Positions 18,301-25,487 of a stretch of DNA of 64,000 nt are shown one piece after another. This stretch comes from JAAXKN01 sp050258815 (GTDB lineage Bacteria > Bacteroidota > Ignavibacteria > Ignavibacteriales > SURF-24): positions 1 to 64,000 of the forward strand of contig JBLMZM010000238.1 in NCBI GenBank assembly GCA_050258815.1, written 5' to 3'. Position 1 is the first letter of the stretch; the number at the start of each line of letters is the position of its first letter. Position numbers and translations under genes: made by a program. The notes below the pieces were generated by a model. That model did not search any database, was not told where the DNA came from, and saw only the letters and a program-made list of their open reading frames with translations.

Positions 18301-18556
18301 CTTCAATGATGAAAAGGACTTTGATAAAAGTCTTAACGAGGGATTTTGTATAATCAAAAATAAAAACCAGAGTGAGCTGAAGATAAAGGTAAGGTATTTG
18401 TCTGAAACCGGAACAATCATTCTGGACAAGAGTAATACAATAATTTATTCATCAATCCAGAATCAGATTAAAGATAAGACCTTCAATTTATTTATTGAAT
18501 TTATATTTATAATTCTGGAGAATTACCGGTATCTTCTTCCAAAAGCAGCCAACTGA
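15395..18556 (+). CDS. ygfK: YgfK-type FAD/iron-sulfur oxidoreductase (annotated selenate reductase subunit)
   Basis: A 1053-residue three-part oxidoreductase. The N-terminal ~450 residues are a dihydroorotate-dehydrogenase-like barrel containing TPLGPAAGPHSQ. Next comes a GltD-type cysteine cluster region (CSTACPIHQDV, CDHKCMDNCTRC). A NAD(P)H/FAD module begins near residue 567 with IIGAGPAGLSAA, and a C-terminal ferredoxin region near residues 901-955 has CLNCSFICNQCVEVCPN and CNECGNCETFCP. This matches E. coli YgfK closely in order and length. It resembles dihydropyrimidine dehydrogenase and NADPH-glutamate synthase chains, so a reductive step on the purine-derived ring is plausible; the selenate-reductase label is historical. 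ATG 15395 follows AAGGAG at 5-nt spacing. It forms a unit with ssnA. Confidence 0.93.
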   Translation: MSDKIRPIEFEDLVSRIFSEYLNQRSIFGIPEQKFFFRKRPTAPNLFNGQIDTPLGPAAGPHSQMAPNIISAYLSGGRFFELKTVQMLDKLIIDKPCIDAEDEAYNVEWSQELTLGASFAEYLKAWFLIHLLNGIFGFSNTAERGFVFNMSVGYDLAGIKSPKMDRFIEGLKDASKNVLFNKYRQFLRSKPVKTDIMRFIKAAAINEDAIKRTEFQIENIVPQISESVTLSTMHGCPPQEIEAIAKYLLREKGLHTFIKLNPTLLGFMRVREIFQTLCLDESVLDEGSFEHDLQFSDAVPMLKRLQEFAAVNKRSFGVKLSNTLGVNNFRQKLPGSQMYMSGRTLFPLTINLAYKLVPALGSDINISFSGGASAHNIADILRTGIYPVTMATELLKPGGYSRLLQLAGIYEELEPDEKFLSGGINSGRLKALAERSLSDPQYNKNSKIFHSVKQARHLPKFDCYISPCSTACPIHQDVTSYIRLVEEERYEEAFKVIVSANPLPFITSYICDHKCMDNCTRCEYDSSVRIRELKKIAAEKGRAEYLKRLSRGKNHPAANGIKAAIIGAGPAGLSAAYFLANAGFDVHVFEQYPNAGGTVQRYIPGFRIPQSAIEKDVDFISRHGVNFKFNSDPDFSISKLKDEGFRYIFLAIGASRAKTFSMKEGKASYDALEFLRMFNRKTLPPPGPVVAVTGGGNSAFDAARAAIRSEGVKKVYIIYRRTKELMPADKEEYEAAIGDGVILRELLLPEELHGKTLKCRKMTLSKPVPGVRREAIPTEEFEYMEIDTLISAIGESVDTRVLFDNGIMTSAEGTLNADNANETSVENVFIGGDALRGPSTVVEAIADGRKTADEIIRRESLSFENKHHIVFDQNKRYSDIIVRKGNISSTEQFEARQEAARCLNCSFICNQCVEVCPNRANIAIKPFHYYDDFRNQYQILHLDALCNECGNCETFCPYEGSPYKNKITLFNDEKDFDKSLNEGFCIIKNKNQSELKIKVRYLSETGTIILDKSNTIIYSSIQNQIKDKTFNLFIEFIFIILENYRYLLPKAAN

Positions 18557-18584
18557 TTTTTAAAACAGATCTGAGGGATGTAAT

Positions 18585-19898
18585 ATGATCGCCATCAAAA
18601 GCGCTAATGTGATCCACTTCTACCCGCCCGCTGTTACATATGACGTGGATATTATCATTGACAAAAATAAAATTGAGGACTGCGGCCATAACATCGCCGG
18701 GAAGTATAAAGCCGATAGAATTCTGGATCTCCACGGCAGATATGTTTCTCCCGGCCTCGTCTGCTCTCATAATCATTTCTATTCGGCACTCTCCAGGGGA
18801 ATAATTGCCGATATAAAGCCTTCAGGTGATTTTGTCAGTATCTTAAAGAACCTGTGGTGGCGGCTGGACGTGGCAATTGATGAAGAGATTTTATACTACA
18901 GCGGAATTATTGGAGCGTTGGAAGCGATTAAGGCCGGAACTACTTCAGTCATTGATCATAACGCCTCACCGTCTTGCATCAGCCATTCCTTATCAACACT
19001 CAGGAAATGTTTTGAACGTGCGGGCCTGCGGGGTATATTGGCATACGAAGTGACTGACAGAAATGGTGAACAGGGAATGCTTGAAGGAATTGAGGAATCG
19101 CTGGAATTTATTAGATCTGTTGATTGTGAAAAGCAGCAAAGGCCATCATCCTGCCTTGTTGAATCTGCTGTTGGAGCACATGCTCCTTTTACATTAAGCG
19201 ACAGGACACTGCAGCTGCTTTCAGACGCAGTATTAAAATCAAAACGCGGTATTCACATACACGTGGCTGAAGATACATTTGATGTCTCTTACTCACACCA
19301 CTTCCATGGGAAAGATATTATTCAGCGCCTGGCAGATTTTAATATACTGAATAATATGGCACTGCTGGTTCATGGAGTTAGCCTGAACGAACACGATCTG
19401 GATCTGATAAACAATCACGATGCATTCCTGGTGCATAATCCAAGGTCCAATATGAATAACTCCGTTGGTTATTTAAATAAGCTCCATATGGTTAGAAATC
19501 CCGCACTGGGAACCGATGGAATCGGTTCGGATATGTTCGAGGAATTTAAAATAGGTTTCTTTAAAAATTCTGAGGCTCATGGGAAGTTGTCAATGATGGA
19601 CCTTCTTAAAATTCTGCAGAATGGGAATATGATCCTTGAAAGATATTTCTCATATGGGTTCGGCAGAATTGAAAAAGGTTATGCCGCCGATTTGGTAATA
19701 TATGACTATAACGCCCCCACTCCGCTGTTACCTGAGAATCTGGGGGGACATCTGGCCTTTGGAATGACATCACGGGATGTGGATACTGTAATTATTAACG
19801 GCAATATTGTCTACGAAAACAGAAAGTTCCCGTTTGATGTTGAACCTTTATACAGTGCAGCACGTGAACAGGCGGGGCGGCTGTGGAGTAAAATGTAG
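18585..19898 (+). CDS. ssnA: SsnA-family aminohydrolase
   Basis: A 437-residue amidohydrolase close in layout to E. coli SsnA (about 440 residues). The metal site shows VCSHNHFYS (H62, H64), the GIHIHVAED pair, a His in VHGVSL, and the Asp of LGTDGIG. The substrate is unproven; deamination or ring hydrolysis of a purine-derived heterocycle is expected from the locus. It lies 28 bp after ygfK with GAGGG 7 nt before its ATG, the same ygfK-ssnA order as in E. coli. It differs from the 8-oxoguanine-deaminase-like paralogue at 982-2340, so the two probably act on different intermediates. Confidence 0.9.
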   Translation: MIAIKSANVIHFYPPAVTYDVDIIIDKNKIEDCGHNIAGKYKADRILDLHGRYVSPGLVCSHNHFYSALSRGIIADIKPSGDFVSILKNLWWRLDVAIDEEILYYSGIIGALEAIKAGTTSVIDHNASPSCISHSLSTLRKCFERAGLRGILAYEVTDRNGEQGMLEGIEESLEFIRSVDCEKQQRPSSCLVESAVGAHAPFTLSDRTLQLLSDAVLKSKRGIHIHVAEDTFDVSYSHHFHGKDIIQRLADFNILNNMALLVHGVSLNEHDLDLINNHDAFLVHNPRSNMNNSVGYLNKLHMVRNPALGTDGIGSDMFEEFKIGFFKNSEAHGKLSMMDLLKILQNGNMILERYFSYGFGRIEKGYAADLVIYDYNAPTPLLPENLGGHLAFGMTSRDVDTVIINGNIVYENRKFPFDVEPLYSAAREQAGRLWSKM

Positions 19899-19992
19899 TT
19901 CCCGGCATATATATCTTTTTTATTTATTAAAGTATTTATAAATTATCCCCTCATAAGTTTAGTTTTATTTTATACTTTATAGAAAGAAAAAG

Positions 19993-21030
19993 ATGGGCGA
20001 CATTTCGAAATTGCGTGATGCTGCAGACCTGCTGTTAAATTCCGGCAGATATGATGAAGCATATGATGTTTATGATGAGATTTACTGCCAGATCTGGAGT
20101 GCGCTCGCAAATGTCCAGAATGGTCTTTCAGAATTTTCTTTCAGCTTTTTGACCCACAATATCAGGCAGGCAATGGATTTCAAGACCCATTTCATTGAAC
20201 CTGCTGTCAATACAATATTCCTGAAATGGTTTAATCTGGATATTGACCAGACTCTGAATGAATTTATCTTTACGATTTACGGCCACCTGCAGTGCATCTG
20301 CTTTTCCAAATATCTTATTGATAAAATATCCTCTGAAACCGTTATAACCGAATTTCTTGTACTTTATAACCTTATAATTCATGAGACAGATGATAAATGG
20401 ATCACTCACCTGCTTAGGCTGGTCACACCTGTTTCTGATGGCATCAGGTTAAAGAAATTGCGCCCGAATATGGCAGTTCCGGCCGCCACAAAAATGCTAA
20501 TACAGTCTGCAGAAAAAATAAATGCGACCGATTGGAGTTCACTTAATACGGTAATCCTTGAATATCTTAATAAAAGCAATGAGAGTGGAAGTGATCTTTT
20601 CATATCAATTCAGAATGTAGCCGGAACCAGACCGGGCCAGTGGCATAAACATCAGAGGAAACAGGAGAAAAAGGAAAAATACGAGAAATACGAACGCTAT
20701 GAGAAATACGAGAAGTACGAGAAATATGAGAATTCCTCTTATGAACAAAAGGAAGAGCCCAGGCAAGAACCTAAGGGAAACCAGGGACGCCGGGAGTTTG
20801 ACATAAATTCTTCTACTGAAGAAGAAAAGGTAAGGTATTTTGGATCTGTGCTGGGATTAAAAGGCAGGGTTACAAAATCGCACATCAGGAAAAGATACCT
20901 CGAAGAAATGGCCAGGTACCATCCGGATAAGGTAGCAAACCTTGGAGAAGAGCTCATTGAGCTTGCTGAACGCAAGACAAAAGAAATCAATGCAGCATAT
21001 GACTGGCTCAAGATAAAATTCAACCTGTAG
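19993..21030 (+). CDS. C-terminal J-domain protein with KYE low-complexity linker
   Basis: A 345-residue cytosolic protein. Residues 1-210 are an alpha-helical region of unknown family. Residues about 225-255 are a charged tract built of repeated KYE/KYEKYE units. The C-terminus (about 275-345) is a J domain with the DnaK-activating H310-P311-D312 triad and a final helix, EINAAYDWLKIKF. Placing the J domain at the C-terminus resembles DjlA/TerB-type co-chaperones. It lacks the Gly/Phe and zinc regions of DnaJ, so it probably recruits DnaK to a specific partner bound by the N-terminal region. It ends 11 bp from a convergent K+ channel gene. Confidence 0.82.
   Translation: MGDISKLRDAADLLLNSGRYDEAYDVYDEIYCQIWSALANVQNGLSEFSFSFLTHNIRQAMDFKTHFIEPAVNTIFLKWFNLDIDQTLNEFIFTIYGHLQCICFSKYLIDKISSETVITEFLVLYNLIIHETDDKWITHLLRLVTPVSDGIRLKKLRPNMAVPAATKMLIQSAEKINATDWSSLNTVILEYLNKSNESGSDLFISIQNVAGTRPGQWHKHQRKQEKKEKYEKYERYEKYEKYEKYENSSYEQKEEPRQEPKGNQGRREFDINSSTEEEKVRYFGSVLGLKGRVTKSHIRKRYLEEMARYHPDKVANLGEELIELAERKTKEINAAYDWLKIKFNL
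20672..20730 (+). repeat. Coding tandem repeat, 9-bp unit encoding KYE
   Basis: About six imperfect 9-bp units of the form AAATACGAG run through the J-domain gene and encode Lys-Tyr-Glu. Third-position differences (TAC/TAT, AAA/AAG) show the repeat is not freshly expanded. Copy number may vary between strains. Confidence 0.85.
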
Positions 21031-21041
21031 GAATTACTGCA

Positions 21042-21977
21042 TTAGTCTGCACCTGAACCAGACTCTGTTTCCAGGGCGTGCAGGTTATCCAGATCAAAAA
21101 TTATATCACCATTATCATCGATAAAGAAAGCCCGCTTAAATCTGGCATTCCAGACGATCTCGTCAAATCTGTATGAGAAACGCGAGTGTACGGTCTGACT
21201 GAATGTGTCATCGAACCCCTTGATCAGTATCAGGAATTCTGCTTCGAGCCTCTGAAGATCAAGAGTAGTTTTACCAAACAGAGGACTTGATTCCTCAATA
21301 GGGTGCACAATTGTCCAGCTTAGGGGGAAGAAATAGATATATGACCTTTCCAGGTCGAGATTATAGTATCTTCTGACGCTCTGGCCATTATCCTTCTCCA
21401 CAAAAGCAAGCATTATTTTAGCCTCTATTTCCATCAGCATATTACGCTTGCGGTTGGCTATTCTGAACTGGAAGCTGGTAATATTTTTATAAGGTGCAAT
21501 AATGGCTTTCTGGCTGAAAAGTATCTTCGCCGTAGGTCTGGAAAACCTGCCATACAGCAAACCGGTTGCCAGTGCAAAGCTCATCAGTCCTGTTGCGGAT
21601 TCAACTGTCATGATAAGGTTGGGGCCCAGGCCTTCAGGATACATATGTCCATATCCGATAGTTGTAAATGTCTGTACGCTGAAGAAAAAAATGTTGAGGT
21701 AGGAATTCATCGTATTTTTATCAACAGCCCACATAATTTTCTCGGGTCCTGCCATCATGAAAAGGGCAGAAAACAGCAGATTGAGGAGCAGGTATGTTGC
21801 AGCAATTATACCAAAGAATTTCGGCCAGGAAATATTAACCAGGTACTGAAAAACGTCTCTTGGAGAAAAGCCGGTTCCCTTTTTTATTATATTAAAGGAG
21901 CCGTCAGGATTAATCATCCTTTTGGTCTCGCTGAAATACCTTTCGCCAAATCCGGGATCATTTGTTCTGTCTTGCAT
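21042..21977 (-). CDS. Inward-rectifier-type potassium channel (KirBac family)
   Basis: A 311-residue inner-membrane channel subunit. A first transmembrane helix lies at about 53-75. The pore helix and selectivity filter TTIGYGHMYP (TIGYG at 106-110) and a second helix at about 120-142 follow. A cytoplasmic Ig-like Kir gating domain runs from about 160 to 300 and contains FRIANRKRNML and YIYFFPLSWTIVHPI, both typical of KirBac. It conducts K+ and is gated through its cytoplasmic domain. The gene is monocistronic and convergent with the J-domain gene. Confidence 0.93.
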   Translation of the reverse strand: MQDRTNDPGFGERYFSETKRMINPDGSFNIIKKGTGFSPRDVFQYLVNISWPKFFGIIAATYLLLNLLFSALFMMAGPEKIMWAVDKNTMNSYLNIFFFSVQTFTTIGYGHMYPEGLGPNLIMTVESATGLMSFALATGLLYGRFSRPTAKILFSQKAIIAPYKNITSFQFRIANRKRNMLMEIEAKIMLAFVEKDNGQSVRRYYNLDLERSYIYFFPLSWTIVHPIEESSPLFGKTTLDLQRLEAEFLILIKGFDDTFSQTVHSRFSYRFDEIVWNARFKRAFFIDDNGDIIFDLDNLHALETESGSGAD

Positions 21978-22047
21978 TAAACATTCGTCTGATTGTTGAT
22001 ATCAGAATAATTTAGCCTTAATTGCTCACATTTGCAAAGGCACAAAT

Positions 22048-22086
22048 AAAAAACCCCGACCGGCATTTTACTGCTCAATCAGGGCT
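22048..22086 (-). terminator. Intrinsic terminator of the DUF4091 gene
   Basis: On the - strand, CCCTGA pairs with TCGGGG across a loop of about 19 nt and is followed by six T. It lies just past the stop of the DUF4091/T9SS cargo gene. Confidence 0.7.
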
Positions 22087-22122
22087 TAATGAAGGCAATT
22101 ATTTTCTAATTGGATTCAGATA

Positions 22123-24129
22123 TTATTTCACTAGCATCATCTTTTTGTTCTGAACGAAGTTGTTAGTCTTCAGTTCATAGATGTACATTCCGCTGGTCAG
22201 TTTGCTTGCATCAAATGTAGCTTCATAGTTACCTGCATTCTTTGTTTCATTAACCAGAGTTGCAACTTCTTTACCAAGCACATCGAATACTTTCAGCGTG
22301 ACAAAAGAGTTCTGGGGAATGGAGTATGCGATCTTTGTCGACGGATTGAAAGGATTAGGATAATTCTGATCCAGTTTATATTCCGAAGGTGCCGCTTTTG
22401 TTTCAGCAACGTCTGTTACTGATGAATTGGTTACCGAAAGAATTTTATCGATGATCTGATCTCTGATCTGGTCCAGGTCCTGGCTGGGGTCAATATTGTT
22501 TACCCATGCCTGCAGATCCGAAACATTCTGCCCTGCTTTTTTCATTGCATCAATTTTGTTTAACAGTGTTGATAAGAATCTTAAGTCATTTACACCATCA
22601 CGGTATCCGTCCCACTCGATTGTACCGATAAGACCATTGCTTGTCGGGTAGGTGAATGTTTCTTCACGGTAGCGTGAGTTATCAAAGTCATTCCATTCGC
22701 TGTTATAGAACTTCTGATATGCATAGTCCATTGCTCCATCGTATCCGGCTTTCCAAAGGGCAAGACCGTAGTTTCTTCTGTAGAGTGCAGGATTTTCCTG
22801 GCCGCACTGTGGATTTGAATAAGAATAGACCTTGTTTCCTTTTGAATGATACTTCTGAGCCTGATCAGTTTTTAAGTCTTTCTGAATAATAGCTACGTCT
22901 AAAATGTCACCCATTGCATCATAAGTTTCATAATACCCTGCAACGAATACCTTTGCACCTGCCTGGTGAACTGCGTTCCATGCCGGTCTCTGGCTTGTCA
23001 AAAGATCTCCTCTGGCTTCGTCAATTCCGTATACATAAAGGTCCTTATAACCGTACTGTGCAATTTTATCTTTCCACTGCTTAACCTGTGCTTTCAGGTT
23101 ATCCAGGTCTGACTGGCTGGTCGGGTTTCCGGTAATTAAGCCAAGAGTATATAATTTATCATTTGGTAATCCTACTTCCTTCCTTATTTGTAAATCAAGA
23201 TCGAGGTTCTGAATGATCTGATAAGTCGTCGGATAAAGTACGCCATGATCCTTTAAGTCCTGCATTTCCAGTTTATACTGTTCGGGTGATTTTGTAGTAT
23301 AAGTAAAGGGCACTTTTGTCCATTTGTCAGCATAGCCATTGTAATAAATTGAATGCTCAACGCGTGACTGATCCAGTTCGAAAGGAAGCACTTCAACCTC
23401 TACCGGGATTGTGGCAATACTTCCCTGATCACTTGTTATTGATATCTGGGCAGTGTACTTTCCTGTTGCAGCAGTTTCAGGTACGTGGATATTCATCCAG
23501 ATCTGCCTGTTTGTTGATCCGTCCAGAGTAAATGGTAAGAGTGTAGGGCTGTCCTGTACGGTTACATCATTTGTAGGGAATGCGTTGCCGGGATCGCTGA
23601 TATTCTGATAGTACTGGCTTCCGTCAGAATTTCTTGTTACGAGCAATGAGTTTGTCTGTGCGCTGTAATCAACCTTCACCAGATCATCATTTTTAACCAG
23701 TAATTCCTGTACCAGATGCTTGTTTTTTGCTTCTGTCAGATCTGAACCGTAACCGGCCTGATACCAGAACTTTACAATGGATATATCCAGATTCTTAGCC
23801 GGGATGGTTCCGCTGGTGCCCTGAAAATCTGTCCAGTTGAACTTAACGTTGTTAACTGTTCCGTGCGGCTGCAGGAACAGGGATAAAGAGTGAAACTGGC
23901 CTCTGCAAAGGCGTGCAGTCATTTTTGTTGGGGCCGTAATTCCAACCGGTGTATTCTTTCCTGTTAATTCATTGTATACATTAGTTGCCGGCATTGCGTA
24001 AACATCTAACAAAGCGGCAGCAGAATTACCTGCGGTTGATTTGTTATTGCTTACCTGCGCAAACATTTGAATAGTAGATACGATGAGGAACAATAGTGTA
24101 GCTAAACCTCGCGATTTCTTATTCATCAT
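22123..24129 (-). CDS. Secreted DUF4091 glycoside-hydrolase-like protein with T9SS sorting domain
   Basis: A 668-residue exported protein. The N-terminal signal peptide core is LATLLFLIVSTIQMFAQ. A middle beta-sandwich region (about 90-250) precedes a DUF4091-type TIM-barrel region, with LYVYGIDEARG around residue 365 and a later GLIGTIEWDGYRDGVNDLRF. DUF4091 is associated with glycoside hydrolases, but no activity can be assigned. The last ~85 residues are a Por/type IX sorting domain (NYPNPFNPSTKIAYS, then LTSGMYIYEL), so the protein should cross the outer membrane by T9SS and be surface-attached. The start ATGATG is preceded by AAGGA at 8-nt spacing. No T9SS machinery genes are in the window. 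Confidence 0.86.
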   Translation of the reverse strand: MMNKKSRGLATLLFLIVSTIQMFAQVSNNKSTAGNSAAALLDVYAMPATNVYNELTGKNTPVGITAPTKMTARLCRGQFHSLSLFLQPHGTVNNVKFNWTDFQGTSGTIPAKNLDISIVKFWYQAGYGSDLTEAKNKHLVQELLVKNDDLVKVDYSAQTNSLLVTRNSDGSQYYQNISDPGNAFPTNDVTVQDSPTLLPFTLDGSTNRQIWMNIHVPETAATGKYTAQISITSDQGSIATIPVEVEVLPFELDQSRVEHSIYYNGYADKWTKVPFTYTTKSPEQYKLEMQDLKDHGVLYPTTYQIIQNLDLDLQIRKEVGLPNDKLYTLGLITGNPTSQSDLDNLKAQVKQWKDKIAQYGYKDLYVYGIDEARGDLLTSQRPAWNAVHQAGAKVFVAGYYETYDAMGDILDVAIIQKDLKTDQAQKYHSKGNKVYSYSNPQCGQENPALYRRNYGLALWKAGYDGAMDYAYQKFYNSEWNDFDNSRYREETFTYPTSNGLIGTIEWDGYRDGVNDLRFLSTLLNKIDAMKKAGQNVSDLQAWVNNIDPSQDLDQIRDQIIDKILSVTNSSVTDVAETKAAPSEYKLDQNYPNPFNPSTKIAYSIPQNSFVTLKVFDVLGKEVATLVNETKNAGNYEATFDASKLTSGMYIYELKTNNFVQNKKMMLVK

Positions 24130-24314
24130 TTTGTCTTTCCTTATATAATTGAGCGTTAATTGTTAATTGATCGTTGCCATTACTAAGGCAACTGAGGTGC
24201 CACACGCGAGATTTAGCTTTTTGGGGCAAATTCCAATTTTTTAACGGTCAAATTAGTCCGATTGTTGGCTAATATTGGTCACTTGTTCAAGGGGTAAGGG
24301 GGCAAAAAAATGCC

Positions 24315-24341
24315 CTAAATAATTATTTTACAATTATTTAG
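24315..24341. repeat. Perfect 10-bp inverted repeat
   Basis: CTAAATAATT and AATTATTTAG are separated by 7 nt. It stands about 190 bp upstream of the DUF4091 gene start and could be a regulator-binding dyad or a transcript-end hairpin; there is no clear T tract in either direction. Confidence 0.6.
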
Positions 24342-24666
24342 CCTTCACATCACACCCTCGCATTTTGTGATTATTGCCGGAAAGATTTCTGCCGGATTGA
24401 TGACTGCATACGGGAGTTTGATTCAGTTGCACAACCGGAACCTGCTCCTGTTTCTTATCCCCGGGAACAGATAAAGATTCTGAAAGGAGTGGACAGGTTA
24501 TAAGTGTTGTCACAGATATACACTTCGTATACTTATAAATACACCATATGGAACGCCCCGCGGGAATACGCATTAAAATGGAGGTGTTTTTCAGGCATGG
24601 GATTTGACAATATAGATACAGACCGCATGAATCATGATTTGCATGATGAATAACGAGGAGGGTTTT

Positions 24667-24696
24667 ATGTTTATTACTTCAGAAAAAGCAGGTTGA
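24667..24696 (+). other. Possible 9-codon leader ORF with strong ribosome site
   Basis: A reading frame encoding MFITSEKAG follows AGGAGGG at 4-nt spacing and lies 76 bp upstream of the exported repeat-protein gene. The ribosome site is one of the best in the window, which makes translation possible. No attenuator hairpin was seen between it and the next gene. Confidence 0.3.
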
Positions 24697-24772
24697 ATTT
24701 TCAGGGCAATTTCTTCCTGCGGATAGTTTCAATAATTAAATTCTGCAGAAATGCAGTTCAGAGGAGTAAAAC

Positions 24773-25435
24773 ATGAAGAGTCTTAATAAGCATCTGTTAT
24801 TATTTACCGCATTGCTATTAATAGCATCCTTAAAAGTAAATGCACAGGTCAATGCCGGGATCTCAATAGGCAATGGCGGGTTAAATTCGTTTTATTTGTC
24901 GATCGGCAATTACTTCAGTGTGCCTGAAAGAGAAGTAATTGTTGTCAGGGAAAGAAGAATACCTGATGAAGAGATACCGGTTGTGTTCTATCTGGCCAGA
25001 AGAGCCAGAGTTTCCCCACGCGAGATCGCAGGAATGAGATCAAACGGGTACTCATGGATGGAAATTACTTATCATTATGGACTTGGGCCCGATATTTATG
25101 TACAGGGAAGACCCGCTCAGGGACCTCCTTACGGAAAGGCCTGGGGATATTATAAAAAACATGGTGGTTACGGTAACAGGGGCGGATTGAGCGATTATGA
25201 AGTAATAAGCGCAGTAAATTCGAGATTCCTTTCAGAACGCCATCATTGCCAGCCTGAAGAGATCGTAAGATTAAGAAATCAGGGCTACAATTATGTTGAC
25301 ATCAATGACAGATACGTAAGAGGCAATGGCAGAGGCAGCCGCAATGACGACGAACAGTCCTACCATCAGAAGGGCTGGGAGAAGCACCAGGATAAGTGGG
25401 AAAAGAAACACGGACATGGCAGAGATGACGACTAG
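24773..25435 (+). CDS. Exported protein with two copies of an RxxG-Y module, unknown function
   Basis: A 220-residue exported protein. The signal peptide ends near SLKVNAQ. Two similar segments of about 25 residues follow: one begins VSPREIAGMRSNGYSWMEI and the other CQPEEIVRLRNQGYNYVDI, with about 85 residues between them. The C-terminal 35 residues are very polar and charged (His, Lys, Asp, Gly). I do not recognise a catalytic domain. The duplicated module looks like a small helical unit with the shared pattern P-x-EI-x3-R-x2-GY-x2-x-(E/D)I. The start has GAGGAG 7 nt upstream. Function unknown; probably periplasmic or cell-envelope. Confidence 0.75.
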   Translation: MKSLNKHLLLFTALLLIASLKVNAQVNAGISIGNGGLNSFYLSIGNYFSVPEREVIVVRERRIPDEEIPVVFYLARRARVSPREIAGMRSNGYSWMEITYHYGLGPDIYVQGRPAQGPPYGKAWGYYKKHGGYGNRGGLSDYEVISAVNSRFLSERHHCQPEEIVRLRNQGYNYVDINDRYVRGNGRGSRNDDEQSYHQKGWEKHQDKWEKKHGHGRDDD

Positions 25436-25446
25436 TTCTCTCTTAC

Positions 25447-25487
25447 CGGGCAGCAGGAAAACTCAGGCTTCTGCTGCCCGTTCTTTT
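25447..25487. terminator. Bidirectional-type intrinsic terminator
   Basis: A 10-bp perfect stem CGGGCAGCAG/CTGCTGCCCG with a 14-nt loop followed on the + strand by TTCTTTT. It lies between the convergent repeat-protein and cyclase genes and ends the former. Confidence 0.88.

Larger units (their letters stand above)
24130..24772. other. 643-bp divergent intergenic region
   Basis: Lies between the divergent DUF4091 and repeat-protein genes, so both promoters are expected. It contains a perfect 10-bp inverted repeat, CTAAATAATT/AATTATTTAG, at 24315-24341, directly after a smaller GGGCA/TGCCC stem. Near the right end is a 9-codon mini-ORF with a strong ribosome site. A 79-codon reading frame on the - strand (24334-24573) has no signal, family or ribosome site and I do not call it a gene. 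Confidence 0.6.

Noticed and set aside
15395..18556. Dedicated selenate reductase
   Set aside because: The label comes from E. coli naming; the context and domains suggest a reductase for purine-derived rings.
20672..20730. CRISPR-like or mobile repeat
   Set aside because: It is an in-frame 9-bp coding repeat (KYE) without spacers.
24334..24573. 79-codon reading frame on the - strand in the 643-bp gap
   Set aside because: No ribosome site, signal or family; it overlaps the inverted repeat and is odd in composition.
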